A DNA stretch of 64,000 nucleotides from an uncultured Geobacteraceae bacterium (GCA_903875605.1 CAIQWT010000076.1:25251-89250), one strand, 5' to 3'; shown: positions 8,092 through 20,813, counted from the first letter of the stretch. Numbers and translations are program-made. Notes: generated by a model not told the origin, from the letters alone.

Positions 8092-9678
8092 ATGTTGAGC
8101 ATCATGCGTAAGCAGAAAGAATCAATTGTCATCAAGATTGTCTTCGTCATCATCGTTATGTCCTTTGTGGGCACCATATTTTTGGTGTGGGGAAAGGGCA
8201 GTGACGGGATTGGCGGTGGTAAGGGTGGGTATGCGGCCAAGGTAAACGGAACACGTATATCTCTTGAAGAGTACCAGAGCGCGTATCAGCGTATCAGAAA
8301 TATGTATCAGCAGATCTATGGCCAGTCGATTCCACCTGAAATGGAAAAGATGCTTGGCTTGAAAAAAGTTGCACTTGATGGTCTTGTCGATAACATGCTT
8401 GCTTTGAAGGAAGCCAAGTCACTTGGAATAAAGGTTTCAAAAGACGACATTTCAGCATCGATAGAAGCTATGCCGATGTTCCAGAAAGATGGAAAATTCA
8501 GCTTTGATCAATATCAGCAGGTATTAAAATCAAATCGTATGACGGCCAAGGATTTTGAGGAGGGACAGGAAGCTGAAGTCACTCTCAAAAAAGTTCGTCA
8601 GTCAATAAAAGACAAGGCTGTAGTTACAGATGCAGACGCTCTCGCTCAGTACAAAAAAGAAAATGACAAGATGGATCTGGAGTATGTCGGATATGCACCT
8701 TCAGATGTCACCTCTGAGGTAAAGTTGAGTGATGCAGACCTGAACGACTATCTGCAGAAGAATCCGAATGATTTTAAAACCGCTGAAAAGGTAGCACTCT
8801 CGTATATTTTTATCGATCCGTCTGCCCTGGCTGCAAAAACTTCAGTGTCGGAAGAGGAAATTCAAACATTTTATCAGAAAAATATTGATCGTTGGCAGGG
8901 TAAGGATGGAATTCAGCCTTTGACAGAAGTGAAGGAAAAAGTCAAAGCTGAAGCAATAAAGCAGAAGACTGCCAAACTGGTTTTTGAGCAGGCAGCTGAC
9001 ACATTATACAAAAACATCAAATCCGGTGACTTAAATCTCATTGCCGGCGTATTGACACAAAAAGTTCAAGAAACGACTCTATTTGCAGCGAATGCCCCTG
9101 TTGCCTCCCTGATTGGCGAAGCTGCGGTAATTAAGAAAGCTCTTGAGCTTAAACAGGGTGAACTTGGTGGCCCGGTTGAGACGGCTAAAGGAATCTATAT
9201 ACTCAAGGCCAAAGAGCGGAAAGCTTCTGCTGTGCCTGCTCTGGCTGAAATAAAAGGGGCTGTAGAGGAGAAAACTAAGGGGGCCAAAGCAATCGAACTG
9301 GCAAAGAAAAAAGCTGATGATGCCGCAAAACAGTTGTCAACCAATGCCGCCCTTAAAACCCAAACGACTGGAAGTTTCAACTACTCTGCCAAAGGTGATA
9401 TTCCATCCATCGGCGCCTCCTCAGAAATAGTTGATGCCGTCTTCAAGCTTACTGCGTCACAAGCTCCAGCAGCGCCGTTCAAAGTTGGTAATCGCTGGTA
9501 CGCTGTTCGTGTGAAAAGCCGCACGGAAGCTCCTAAAGCCCAGTTTGATGCCTCCAGAGAAGAGTTGAAGAAAAAAATGCTCCCCAAAAAGCAGGAAGAT
9601 GCATTAACTGAATGGGCCAAAGGATTGCGGGAAAAGGCTAAAATTGAAATCAATCAGGCGCTGCTTGCCGATAAATAG
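8092..9678 (+). CDS. ppiD: PpiD-like SurA N-terminal domain periplasmic chaperone/PPIase
   Basis: This 528-residue protein starts at ATG 8092 (MLSIMRKQKES), 8 bases after AAGGAG. An in-frame TTG at 8002 is rejected because it lies in the promoter. A short cytoplasmic tail and one membrane helix (about residues 12-35, IVIKIVFVIIVMSFVGTIFLVW) anchor it to the inner membrane. A SurA-N/PpiD chaperone region (KVNGTRISLEEYQSAYQRI onward) and a parvulin-like C-terminal portion follow. The central parvulin domain is poorly conserved, as in many PpiD proteins, so it may work mainly as a chaperone for secreted proteins leaving SecYEG. purC follows 9 bases later and is probably co-transcribed. Confidence 0.88.
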   Translation: MLSIMRKQKESIVIKIVFVIIVMSFVGTIFLVWGKGSDGIGGGKGGYAAKVNGTRISLEEYQSAYQRIRNMYQQIYGQSIPPEMEKMLGLKKVALDGLVDNMLALKEAKSLGIKVSKDDISASIEAMPMFQKDGKFSFDQYQQVLKSNRMTAKDFEEGQEAEVTLKKVRQSIKDKAVVTDADALAQYKKENDKMDLEYVGYAPSDVTSEVKLSDADLNDYLQKNPNDFKTAEKVALSYIFIDPSALAAKTSVSEEEIQTFYQKNIDRWQGKDGIQPLTEVKEKVKAEAIKQKTAKLVFEQAADTLYKNIKSGDLNLIAGVLTQKVQETTLFAANAPVASLIGEAAVIKKALELKQGELGGPVETAKGIYILKAKERKASAVPALAEIKGAVEEKTKGAKAIELAKKKADDAAKQLSTNAALKTQTTGSFNYSAKGDIPSIGASSEIVDAVFKLTASQAPAAPFKVGNRWYAVRVKSRTEAPKAQFDASREELKKKMLPKKQEDALTEWAKGLREKAKIEINQALLADK

Positions 9679-9687
9679 GAGACGGAT

Positions 9688-10578
9688 ATGTCCACACTTG
9701 TAATGCAGACCGATTTTCCCGGGTTAAACCTGGTTGCTCGCGGTAAAGTACGTGATATTTATGACCTTGGAGAATCTCTGCTCTTGGTAACGTCTGATCG
9801 AATCTCAGCCTTTGATGTTATAATGAACGAGCCTATTCCTGATAAAGGATTTGTGCTTACCCAGATTTCAGCCTTCTGGTTCCGCCAGATGGAAGACATC
9901 GTCCCCAACCATATTATTTCTATTGACGTTGCCGATTACCCGGTTGAGTGCCAGCCTTATGCCGAAGTCCTTAAAGGCCGTTCGATGCTGGTCAAAAAAG
10001 CAGTGCCTCTGCCGGTAGAATGCATCGTTCGCGGTTATGTTTCCGGCTCGGGATGGAAGGATTATAAGGCCACCGGTGCTATCAGCGGGCTTCAGTTGCC
10101 GGCTGATTTGAAAGAATCAGATCGTCTGCCGGAGCCGATATTTACTCCATCTACAAAAGCTGATCTCGGCGCTCACGACGAAACGATCACATTTGAAAAA
10201 ATGATTGAGCTTTGTGGTCGCGATCTGGCAGAAAAAGCCCGTGATTATACGCTCAAAATATATACTCGCGCACGAGATCTGGCCGACAGAAAAGGCATCA
10301 TAATTGCCGATACCAAATTCGAGTTTGGCGTGTATGAGGGCGAATTGATTATTATCGATGAGTGCATGACCCCGGATTCCAGTCGTTTCTGGCTGAAGGA
10401 AGCTTATCAACCAGGGGGGCAGCAACCGAGCTTTGATAAACAATTTCTGCGCGATTATCTTGAAACTCTGGATTGGGGCAAGTGTGCGCCACCACCAACT
10501 CTGCCGCAGGAGATTCTGGATAAGACCGCTGATAAATATCGGGAAGCTCTGCAGAGAATCGCCGACATTACGGTCTAA
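9688..10578 (+). CDS. purC: PurC, SAICAR synthase
   Basis: This 296-residue phosphoribosylaminoimidazole-succinocarboxamide synthase is the ATP-dependent step joining CAIR and aspartate in purine synthesis. Family motifs in order are [36 protein letters not shown] (substrate loop), the FTPSTKA segment, DTKFEFG, and [12 protein letters not shown]. It is the longer PurC type (about 290-300 residues) rather than the 237-residue E. coli type. The ribosome site is GGAG, 7 bases ahead of the ATG. It follows ppiD by 9 bases and ends at a strong terminator. Confidence 0.97.
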   Translation: MSTLVMQTDFPGLNLVARGKVRDIYDLGESLLLVTSDRISAFDVIMNEPIPDKGFVLTQISAFWFRQMEDIVPNHIISIDVADYPVECQPYAEVLKGRSMLVKKAVPLPVECIVRGYVSGSGWKDYKATGAISGLQLPADLKESDRLPEPIFTPSTKADLGAHDETITFEKMIELCGRDLAEKARDYTLKIYTRARDLADRKGIIIADTKFEFGVYEGELIIIDECMTPDSSRFWLKEAYQPGGQQPSFDKQFLRDYLETLDWGKCAPPPTLPQEILDKTADKYREALQRIADITV

Positions 10579-10597
10579 CATAAACTCTGAGAAACAG

Positions 10598-10633
10598 AAA
10601 AAAGAGGCGGTCTTTTTAAACCGCCTCTTTTTT
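10598..10633 (+). terminator. Strong terminator after purC
   Basis: A 13-bp stem AAAAAAGAGGCGG/CCGCCTCTTTTTT encloses a 10-base loop and ends in a T run. It lies 20 bases after the purC stop and marks the end of the ppiD-purC unit. Confidence 0.9.
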
Positions 10634-10811
10634 TACGCGCGCAGTCTTGACTAAGCTCAATAGTAGGGTAAGCTACTGCCTATAACAATTTTCAATCAAA
10701 CGGGCATCTTCGTCGGCTTCACAATGTACAGATAGTACGCTTTGCCGCCTTGATGGTGTTTTTTTGATTTAAAATCGGAATTAATAAATCAACTACACAG
10801 GAGGATATGAA

Positions 10812-10991
10812 ATGAAACTGGACGAAATTAAAGAAATTGCGAAGCAGCATAACATCAAGATCGCTAAGTTGAAAAAAGCTGATTTGGTTAGAGCCATACA
10901 GTCGGTTGAAGGCAATGAAGTTTGTTTTGAAACCGGTCAGGTCTCTGAATGCGGTCAGGCGGAGTGCCTCTGGCGATCGGACTGCTGCTGA
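10812..10991 (+). CDS. SAP-domain Cys-rich microprotein
   Basis: This 59-residue ORF has a perfect AGGAGG site 7 bases ahead of its ATG. The first about 35 residues form a SAP/Rho-N-like helix-extended loop-helix (MKLDEIKEIAKQHNIKIAK, then KADLVRAIQSVEG), a fold often used to bind nucleic acid. The tail carries five cysteines (CFETGQVSECGQAECLWRSDCC), suggesting metal or cluster binding, or disulfides. Similar short proteins occur in Geobacter-like genomes, as far as I recall, but no function is established. It is monocistronic between two terminators, and its leader resembles that of ppiD. Confidence 0.8.
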   Translation: MKLDEIKEIAKQHNIKIAKLKKADLVRAIQSVEGNEVCFETGQVSECGQAECLWRSDCC

Positions 10992-11018
10992 TTTGTACTG
11001 TTGGGGGCTTTTATTAAG

Positions 11019-11049
11019 GGCCGTGGTGCTGAGTTAATGCACCACGGCC
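11019..11049. terminator. Bidirectional terminator between SAP protein and hemerythrin
   Basis: An 11-bp perfect stem GGCCGTGGTGC/GCACCACGGCC has a 9-base loop and sits between convergent genes. The T-rich tails are modest on both strands (TTGGTTTTA forward; a few T residues in reverse), so it can serve both. Confidence 0.75.
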
Positions 11050-11057
11050 AGTTGGTT

Positions 11058-11465
11058 TTACGGAGTTCCGGATCTTAAAAATTTACCTAGCTCCATATCC
11101 ACTTTGGATATGTGGTTGAGCAGCCATTTGAGGAGCATGTTGTTTGTCTCAATGACGTGGTGGGTAGAAACTCCCTCAGTTGCGGTTTCAGATTTCAACT
11201 TGTTTAGCTGTTCAATGAAATAGATGTGTTCTGCTCGATGGGCTTGGTAGCCTGGATAGTTATGCAGGCGCTGTAGTGCCTCCTCAGCATTAAAATGAGT
11301 ATGTACATACTCATCAAGAAACATCTGTAGTTTCTTCAGTTCCTCGATCCCATGTCCCGCCTGACACGCATTAAGTAACCCGTCAAAACGAAGCAAAAGT
11401 TCCTTATGCTGATTGTCAATGGCTTCAACTCCTATTGATAATGACTCTCTCCACTCTATGCCCAT
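11058..11465 (-). CDS. Bacteriohemerythrin
   Basis: This 135-residue four-helix oxygen-binding protein carries a di-iron site. The hallmark residues are visible: His in IDNQHKELL, the HTHFNAEEAL segment (His and Glu ligands), HRAEHIYFIEQ, and HISKVDMELGKFL with the last His/Asp pair. It is a stand-alone domain with no methyl-accepting tail. It probably stores or scavenges O2, or delivers it, in an organism that lives at low oxygen. The ribosome site is GGAAG ahead of ATG 11465. It lies downstream of the Lon-like gene on the same strand (29 bases apart) and may share its transcript. Confidence 0.95.
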   Translation of the reverse strand: MGIEWRESLSIGVEAIDNQHKELLLRFDGLLNACQAGHGIEELKKLQMFLDEYVHTHFNAEEALQRLHNYPGYQAHRAEHIYFIEQLNKLKSETATEGVSTHHVIETNNMLLKWLLNHISKVDMELGKFLRSGTP

Positions 11466-11494
11466 AATGCTTCCTCTTAGATGTCTACGCGTTT

Positions 11495-13921
11495 TTATTT
11501 TTTTACAGCTGGTTTTTTGACGGTTTTTGCTTTCTGTTTTTGTTCTTTTAATTGGTCTGCCATTTTTGATAGTCTGGCGTCAACTAGCTGATATATTGTG
11601 TCTTTCGGATACTTTCCGTTTTTACCACGTTGCCCCGCCTTCCTGCCGGTGAGGATTTCAATTCCCTGCTCAATCGTCTCAGCACTCCAGATATGGAATT
11701 GACCCGTTTTTACTGCCTGAACAACATCTTCGTGAAGCATGAGATGGCGTTCGTTAGATTTTGGAATCATAACCCCTTGCTGCCCGTTAAGTCCCTGAGC
11801 ACGGCATACCTCGAAGAACCCCTCGATCTTATGGTTAACTCCGCCTATTGCCTGCACCATGCCGCGCTGATTAACGCTGCCGGTTACCGCAATTCCCTGC
11901 TTTATGGCAACGCCGGAAAGGGCTGACAAGAGGGCGTAAAGCTCTGTGGAAGAGGCGCTGTCTCCCTCTATGCCGTCGTAAGACTGTTCGAAGCAGATTG
12001 AAGCTGATAGTGACAGCGGACGTTCTCCTGCAAAGGTTCCGCCAAGATAACCCGTTAGTATCAAAACTCCCTTGTCGTGGATTGGGCCGGAAAGTTTGAC
12101 TTCACGCTCAATGTTAACCATTCCGGCCTGCCCGGTATAGACCATCGCTGTGATACGGGTAGGGCGCCCAAAGGTATGGTCTCCCAGATCCATGACTGAT
12201 AAGCCGTTGATCTGTCCAACGACTGCCCCGGAAGTATCAACCATGATGATACCGTCATCGTACAGTTCCTGCATTCGTTCTTCTATACGGTTAACACGGT
12301 TGAGGCTTTCTTCGGCAGCGCTTCGAACATCATCGCCATTAATTATAATTCGGCCGGCTTTCGTTGCCCAAAAACTTATTTCACGAATGAAGTCCCCGAT
12401 TTCCATGAAGTGGGATGAAAATTTAGCCTGGTCATCTGCCATGCGCGCGGTGTGTTCCAGCAGGGCCGCAACTCCACTTTTATGGAATGGCAGCAGCCCT
12501 TCAGAGTGGCAGTGACTGGCAATAAACAATGCATAATCACGCATGATTTCAGGAGTTCTAGTGACGCGGCTGTCAAACTCTGCTTTTACTTTAAAAAACT
12601 TTCGATAATCTGGATCAAGATGAAAAAGCAGATAATATATCCATGGGGTTCCAATTAATACTATTTTAGCTTGCATCTGGACGGGTTCCGGTTTGAGTGA
12701 AACCATGGTCATGAAGCGATACTGCTCCAGCACATCCTCGATTCTGATCTCACTGTTGCGTATGCAGCGTTTCAAGGAATCCCATACGAATGGATTCATC
12801 AATACCTCGCGTGCGTCAATTACCAGATAGCCGCCGTTTGCACGGTGCAGAGCACCTGAACGGATCATGGTAAAATCGGTAACGGCAACACCGCCGTACT
12901 GCATGACATGCTCAATCCGGCCGAAAAGGTTGTTGTACGTCGGATTAGACTCAAAAACCACCGGTGCGCCGTCAGTATCCTTGTTATCCACCAGTACATT
13001 GACCTGATAGCGATCAAAGGTCGGTTCCTGGCGCGGCATCTTGATGCCTGGTATCTGCGGTTGAGTAGGCTGAGGCTTAAAATCGTCGAGGGTGTTCAGG
13101 ATGTCTTCCTGGACAGCATCCAGATAGCCGATTACTTTTTCCAGTTCTGCATACTTTTCTTTCAGGGGATTAAGCCGGTGTCCCAGGCATGACATGCCCA
13201 GATCGCGATCTGCCTGTGCCAGGGAATCCTTCGTAGTTTTTTCCTGTTCACGAACCTGACGCAGAACGTCATTCAACTTCTCAGTTAATTCCTTGCCCTG
13301 TTTTTCCAGTTTCAGGCGTTTTTTTTCGTTTAGCGCATCATATTCTTCCTGGGAATAGTTGTGTCCGGCTTTCTGGGGCACTATAACCAGGCCTGATACA
13401 GTTCTCTGCAGTGAAAAGCCAATTTTTTCTGCAGCTTTTTCCAACTCTTGAAAAAGATCGTTTGAGGCAGACTGAAAGCTTTCGAGCAGTTCGGCACGTC
13501 TGCTTTCATATTCATTGCTTTCAAGCGCTTTGGGTATGTCCTTGCGAAAGGCTTCGATCAGCACTTTCAAATCAGCCGCCAGCTCACTTCCCTTTCCGGC
13601 AGGAAGATCGAGCGATATGGCGGAGTCATTATTTTTAAAATTATTGACATAAACCCAGTCATGGGGCTGTGGTTCGCTTTTTGCGCGTTTATTAAGGATG
13701 CTGGCAATGGTATGCGTGCGACCGGTGCCGGTCTCGCCTGATACGTACAGATTGAAACCGGAACCGTCAACTCCGAGGCCGAATTCAATCGAACGGAGCG
13801 CCCGTTTCTGGCCGATGGCGTCATTAAAGTCAGGAAGTTCTGCAGTCGTTTCAAAACCGAGAAGTTCTGGATCACAGCTCCAGCGAAGTTTGTCAGCAGG
13901 TATAAGGCGGTAGTCGGACAT
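11495..13921 (-). CDS. LonB-type ATP-dependent protease
   Basis: This 808-residue protein of the Lon-like AAA_32 family lacks the classic N-terminal substrate domain. The P-loop GETGTGRTHT (about residues 61-70) is followed by a long coiled-coil insertion (about 120-270, KLEKQGKELTEKLNDVLRQV and on), Walker B YLVIDAREVL, and a C-terminal Lon protease domain with catalytic Ser in EGDSASSTEL and Lys in GGVNHKIEGF. The P-loop reads GxxGTGRT with Arg replacing the usual Lys, as is typical of this subfamily from memory. It probably degrades or remodels cytoplasmic proteins. The C-terminal tail is very Lys-rich. Confidence 0.9.
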   Translation of the reverse strand: MSDYRLIPADKLRWSCDPELLGFETTAELPDFNDAIGQKRALRSIEFGLGVDGSGFNLYVSGETGTGRTHTIASILNKRAKSEPQPHDWVYVNNFKNNDSAISLDLPAGKGSELAADLKVLIEAFRKDIPKALESNEYESRRAELLESFQSASNDLFQELEKAAEKIGFSLQRTVSGLVIVPQKAGHNYSQEEYDALNEKKRLKLEKQGKELTEKLNDVLRQVREQEKTTKDSLAQADRDLGMSCLGHRLNPLKEKYAELEKVIGYLDAVQEDILNTLDDFKPQPTQPQIPGIKMPRQEPTFDRYQVNVLVDNKDTDGAPVVFESNPTYNNLFGRIEHVMQYGGVAVTDFTMIRSGALHRANGGYLVIDAREVLMNPFVWDSLKRCIRNSEIRIEDVLEQYRFMTMVSLKPEPVQMQAKIVLIGTPWIYYLLFHLDPDYRKFFKVKAEFDSRVTRTPEIMRDYALFIASHCHSEGLLPFHKSGVAALLEHTARMADDQAKFSSHFMEIGDFIREISFWATKAGRIIINGDDVRSAAEESLNRVNRIEERMQELYDDGIIMVDTSGAVVGQINGLSVMDLGDHTFGRPTRITAMVYTGQAGMVNIEREVKLSGPIHDKGVLILTGYLGGTFAGERPLSLSASICFEQSYDGIEGDSASSTELYALLSALSGVAIKQGIAVTGSVNQRGMVQAIGGVNHKIEGFFEVCRAQGLNGQQGVMIPKSNERHLMLHEDVVQAVKTGQFHIWSAETIEQGIEILTGRKAGQRGKNGKYPKDTIYQLVDARLSKMADQLKEQKQKAKTVKKPAVKK

Positions 13922-14010
13922 AAGCGAACTCCTTTTACTTCATTACCGCATAATTTTGTGTCGGATCATGGAAATTCAAAATTGCATTGTGTTAATAGGG
14001 TGCCGATAAG

Positions 14011-16916
<2,906 letters not shown>

Positions 16917-16931
16917 AGAGAGGATCCAAAC

Positions 16932-17831
16932 GTGGAAAAAGTTTCAATGATGATAAATGCACGCAAGCTTTTCAAGGATATCAGTGACCTGCCGACCATT
17001 CCAGCGATTGTGTCCAAGGTAGTCTCTATGCTCGACAATCAGGATGCCAACCCTGATGAAATTGCGGATTTGATTCTTTCTGATCAGGTGCTGGCTGCAA
17101 GGGTAATCAGGGTTGTAAACTCGCCATTATATCGTACCACCAATCAGATATCATCTGTAAAGCGGGCGCTCCTGTTTATTGGTTTTAAAAGTGTACGCGA
17201 GATGATTTTGACCAGTTATTTTGTAGAGGGTTTCAAGCAGAAAGATCAGCCTTTCGATATGAAAATGTTCTGGATGCACTCTTTCAGTGTTGGAGCGATC
17301 TCCCGAAGAATTGCCAGGATTGTGGATTTCCCGGATATAGAAAAGGCTTACCTGGTCGGGATTCTTCATGATATCGGGAAGGTGTTTCTGGGGCATTACT
17401 GCAAGGAAGGTTATGGGCGGATGCTGGCCAGTATCAGGAATACTAGCTACACGACCTATGAGGCGGAATACGAATTTTTCGGTACCACTCACTGCGAAGT
17501 AGGTCTTTGCCTGGCACAGCGCTGGAACTTTCCATCTGTTTACTGCGATGTGATTTCATACCACCATTCTTCTGAAATGGCTACTGAGGATCCTTTGCTG
17601 ACGGCAATAGTGGCGTTAGCCGATTTTTACTGTCTGTCTCATGTGACTGCCGACAGCGTTGCACAGGCAAGTATTCCGGGACGATCGGAAGAAAATGCCT
17701 GGAATGTTTTTAAGCAGCTTGCCACGGAAAAACTCCCGTTAAGCCTGGAACATTTTTTGTCGGAACTGGATGAAGAGTTCGAAACGATCAAACAGGAAGT
17801 AGATATACTGTTCGACACCATGACTACTTAG
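16932..17831 (+). CDS. HDOD-domain signalling protein
   Basis: This 299-residue protein consists of one HDOD domain: the DLPTIPAIVSKVVSMLDNQDANPDEIADLILSD start of the fold (matched in pieces), RVVNSPLYRT, then LVGILHDIGKVFLGHY and ISYHHSSEM. The HD-like residues are partly kept (HDIG), but HDOD proteins usually lack hydrolase activity and act as signalling adaptors. The GTG start at 16932 has GAGAGGA upstream. It is 15 bases after ligA and 18 before the DUF1847 gene on the same strand, so probably one operon. Its signal and partner are unknown. Confidence 0.85.
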   Translation: MEKVSMMINARKLFKDISDLPTIPAIVSKVVSMLDNQDANPDEIADLILSDQVLAARVIRVVNSPLYRTTNQISSVKRALLFIGFKSVREMILTSYFVEGFKQKDQPFDMKMFWMHSFSVGAISRRIARIVDFPDIEKAYLVGILHDIGKVFLGHYCKEGYGRMLASIRNTSYTTYEAEYEFFGTTHCEVGLCLAQRWNFPSVYCDVISYHHSSEMATEDPLLTAIVALADFYCLSHVTADSVAQASIPGRSEENAWNVFKQLATEKLPLSLEHFLSELDEEFETIKQEVDILFDTMTT

Positions 17832-17849
17832 ATAAAGGGGGGCGTTTCC

Positions 17850-18575
17850 ATGTCAGAGCAGATATCGGTTACCTGCGCCAACTGCAGTTCCGTATGGCAG
17901 AATCGAGGCACCACTAATTGTTGGAGCGGTGAACCGGCTCAAGCACCGCCAAAGCCCGGTAACTGCCCGTCTGATGCTTATGAAGAGGTTGTACAGCAGT
18001 CATTCGATGAATATCTTGGAGACAGTGAAGATGCGAAAATAGCTTTTGTGGCGGCCAGGGTCGAAGGTCTATGCTATCAGCCGGTGCCGGGGAGCGACGC
18101 AGTTAACGCGCGTTGGACAAGGGTTGAGGATACAATCGCCTTTGCAAAACTGATGGGGTATAAAAAAATCGGCATGGCCACATGTATCGGCCTGCTTGAC
18201 GAGTCAGCCCGATTGGCAAAAATCTTGACAGCACAGGGATTTGAACCGGTAAGTGTTTGTTGCAAGGCTGGCAGTATCGATAAGCTGGAGCTGGGATTGG
18301 CGGAATCTGACAAGGTCAGGCCGGGTACTTTTGAACCGGCCTGTAACCCGATTGCTCAGGCCGAAATATGCAATCGCATGGAAACCGACATGAACATCAT
18401 CGTCGGTCTCTGTGTCGGTCACGACATGCTATTTAACAAACACTCTAAGGCGCCGGTTACAACGTTGATCGTCAAGGACCGCGTCACCGGCCACAACCCG
18501 GTTGCCGTTCTGTACGGCCAGAATTTTTATTACAAACGTTTACAGAAGCAGATGGTAGTGAACGGGGACGAATAA
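17850..18575 (+). CDS. DUF1847 metal-binding protein
   Basis: This 241-residue cytoplasmic protein is of the DUF1847 family. The N terminus has a likely metal site, with cysteines in TCANCSS, NCWSG and GNCPSD. The core has a Rossmann-like feel (KKIGMATCIGLLDE) and more conserved cysteines (VCCKAGS, EPACNP, GLCVGHDML). These proteins are common in anaerobes and no activity is established. The strong site AAGGGGGG precedes ATG 17850. It is the last gene of the ligA-HDOD run, convergent with cbiA 10 bases away. Confidence 0.85.
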   Translation: MSEQISVTCANCSSVWQNRGTTNCWSGEPAQAPPKPGNCPSDAYEEVVQQSFDEYLGDSEDAKIAFVAARVEGLCYQPVPGSDAVNARWTRVEDTIAFAKLMGYKKIGMATCIGLLDESARLAKILTAQGFEPVSVCCKAGSIDKLELGLAESDKVRPGTFEPACNPIAQAEICNRMETDMNIIVGLCVGHDMLFNKHSKAPVTTLIVKDRVTGHNPVAVLYGQNFYYKRLQKQMVVNGDE

Positions 18576-18585
18576 CAGAGCTTGT

Positions 18586-19974
18586 CTAATCTACGCATGC
18601 CGCAACGAAAGTTGCGGCAATCTCCTGATTGCTGCCGAAATGTAGATGAATATATGATGCAAAACAGTTGCGAGTCCTGAATCCTTCCACACCCAGTATA
18701 ATTCCCTGCCTTGATACCTGATAACAACGTTCGATCTCTGGCGGCATTGTGCCGATTTCAGAGTAATGGAACTCATGCCCACGTACTACAGCCCCTTTTA
18801 CGCCGATGACAGAATTCTGTGTCAGTTCAGCCTGCCGGTAACCGAGCGCTTTGCGGCGTGGTAGCATCCTGCAGCGTACTTGAAAAACTCCAGCAAAATC
18901 AGCTGCCGGTTGATTGTCTGATTCGTCAATCCCCTCTGTGAGATAGACAAACCCGCCACACTCGGCATACACCGGAACGTCTCCACCCACGGCCTCCCTG
19001 ATGGACTCTTTCATACCTCTATTGTCATGCAGTTGTCTGGCGTACAGTTCGGGGTAACCGCCCGGCAGGTAGATGCCGTTGATATTTCCGGGGAGTGCAG
19101 CATCGGAAAGTGGTGAAAAAAAAGATAGTTCTGCACCGGCTTCCCTGAGGAGGCGCAAGTTATCCTCATACATGAAACAGAACGCGGCGTCGCGGGCCAC
19201 TGCGATACAAATCCTCTCAGCTCCACCTTTCACAGAGGGGGTGGATTCGCTTGATCCTTGTTTCTCCAAAGTGAGGGGGGGGGAGATTTGCAGTTGACTC
19301 AACTCATTCATATCCAGGTAGCTCTCTGCAATGTCTGCGAGTTTTCCGATAAAAAGGTCAGATAGCGGATTGTCTTCTGCAGTCACAAGTCCAAGGTGGC
19401 GCGACGGGATGACGAGCGCTTCATCACGTGGGATACAGCCATAGCAGATGATCTCAGGGCAATGAGTCGCCATAGTTTCCTTGAGCAAGGCCGCATGGGA
19501 ATCGCTGCCTACGTTGTTGAAGATAACGCCAGTCAAGCTGATTTGTGGATCAAACCCTGCGAACCCCTTAACCAACGCTGCTGCACTGGCTGCCATGCCG
19601 CGAGCATTTACCACCAACACAACCGGAGCCCCGGTAATAGCAGCGATCTGGGCACTGCTGCCTTCTTTGCTGGTAGATCCGATACCGTCAAAAAGGCCCA
19701 TGACACCTTCGATGACAGCGATTTTCTGCCCGGTCATACATGTCTTAAATGTCTGCCGCACAAACTCCACACTGCACATCCAGGCGTCCAGGTTTATTGA
19801 AGGGCAGCCGGTAATCATCCGGTGATAACTTGGATCGATAAAATCCGGGCCACATTTAAACGGCGCTACTGTTAAGTTACGCCGAACCAGTGCTGCCATA
19901 ATAGCCAGGCTGATCGTAGTTTTGCCACTGCCGCTCTGTGGTGCTGCTATCATGAAACCATGCATATTGGTCAT
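18586..19974 (-). CDS. cbiA: Cobyrinate a,c-diamide synthase (CbiA/CobB)
   Basis: This 462-residue glutamine-dependent amidase adds two amides to cobyrinate in cobalamin synthesis. The N-terminal ATP-binding domain has the P-loop [10 protein letters not shown] and the [10 protein letters not shown] motif; the C-terminal class I glutamine amidotransferase domain has the catalytic Cys in [10 protein letters not shown] and the later HEFHYSE stretch. A tract of nine C residues (coding strand; 19275-19283) lies in the linker between the two domains and could slip. The ATG overlaps the TGA of the TonB-like gene (ATGA), so the two are translationally coupled, which hints at a corrinoid link for that transporter protein. 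Confidence 0.95.
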   Translation of the reverse strand: MTNMHGFMIAAPQSGSGKTTISLAIMAALVRRNLTVAPFKCGPDFIDPSYHRMITGCPSINLDAWMCSVEFVRQTFKTCMTGQKIAVIEGVMGLFDGIGSTSKEGSSAQIAAITGAPVVLVVNARGMAASAAALVKGFAGFDPQISLTGVIFNNVGSDSHAALLKETMATHCPEIICYGCIPRDEALVIPSRHLGLVTAEDNPLSDLFIGKLADIAESYLDMNELSQLQISPPLTLEKQGSSESTPSVKGGAERICIAVARDAAFCFMYEDNLRLLREAGAELSFFSPLSDAALPGNINGIYLPGGYPELYARQLHDNRGMKESIREAVGGDVPVYAECGGFVYLTEGIDESDNQPAADFAGVFQVRCRMLPRRKALGYRQAELTQNSVIGVKGAVVRGHEFHYSEIGTMPPEIERCYQVSRQGIILGVEGFRTRNCFASYIHLHFGSNQEIAATFVAACVD

Positions 19975-20813
19975 CGCAGAGACCTTTTTGACCCACCGTA
20001 CTGGAAAAACGCTATCAAATGAAACTCCTCCTTATCATATCCCCTGGGAAATCCTCCCATCGGACCGATGGCCCGTAGGGTGCGCAATACCTCTTCGTCC
20101 AGTATTCGTGCGCCGGAACTCTCCAGTTGCTGAATGTTGGTGATTTCACCTCGGCGGTTGAAGGTTATTCTGACAGGCGTGATCCCTTCAATGCCTTTCA
20201 TAGCTGCTTCCTGAGGGTAGCGCCACACACCGTAAACAGCCCCCTCAAAACGGCGCAGGAAAGAGCCGAAAACTATATCATCGCTGTTAAGAAAACGGGT
20301 ATCACCTTCGGCGATATCATTTTCAAACATATGCCGATAGCTTTCTTCCAGTTTTGCCAATCTACTGGCTCCTGGAAACAGGTGCTGAACGGACGGAGGC
20401 AATTGAGCCGTCTGCACTTTTGGTTTTAAAAGACTTGCAGCAGAATACCCAGGGGGTTGTCCAGGCATTGCTTGAGGTGGCTGGGGGCGAACTGTGGGTG
20501 TTACAGATTGCTGTTCAGAAGATGCCGTAGCCGGCTTTTCAGTGGTCTGGTTTTTTTTTTGCGCTTCATCGCGCATGACGCTTTCGCTGGGGACTCTGAC
20601 ACGTTGTTCAGAATGACGTTTTGTGTCCTGTGGGTGCTGTTCAACCGGCTTTTCTGGTTCAGGCATTTGCTGCAGATCAATAAAAACCGGTTCTTTGGGA
20701 GGTTCTTGCCGTGGCTGTGGATAATAATAGAGTGCGGCACCCGATCCCAGATGCAGAAGGAGTGAGATGCAAAGTACGAGGATAAACTTTTTTTCTATAT
20801 ATTTATCAGGCAT
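19971..20813 (-). CDS. TonB-like energy transducer
   Basis: This 280-residue protein has a short basic cytoplasmic tail, one membrane helix (about residues 10-30), a long Pro/Glu/Gln-rich periplasmic linker (about 35-150), and a C-terminal TonB fold with [24 protein letters not shown] and the [14 protein letters not shown] segment. With ExbB/ExbD it would transmit proton-motive force to outer-membrane receptors; no exbBD or receptor gene is in the window. An A10 tract (20551-20560 on the plus strand as T10) in the linker codes Lys-Lys and may be prone to slippage. The coupling to cbiA suggests corrinoid or cobalt uptake, but this is inference. Confidence 0.85.
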   Translation of the reverse strand: MPDKYIEKKFILVLCISLLLHLGSGAALYYYPQPRQEPPKEPVFIDLQQMPEPEKPVEQHPQDTKRHSEQRVRVPSESVMRDEAQKKNQTTEKPATASSEQQSVTPTVRPQPPQAMPGQPPGYSAASLLKPKVQTAQLPPSVQHLFPGASRLAKLEESYRHMFENDIAEGDTRFLNSDDIVFGSFLRRFEGAVYGVWRYPQEAAMKGIEGITPVRITFNRRGEITNIQQLESSGARILDEEVLRTLRAIGPMGGFPRGYDKEEFHLIAFFQYGGSKRSLR

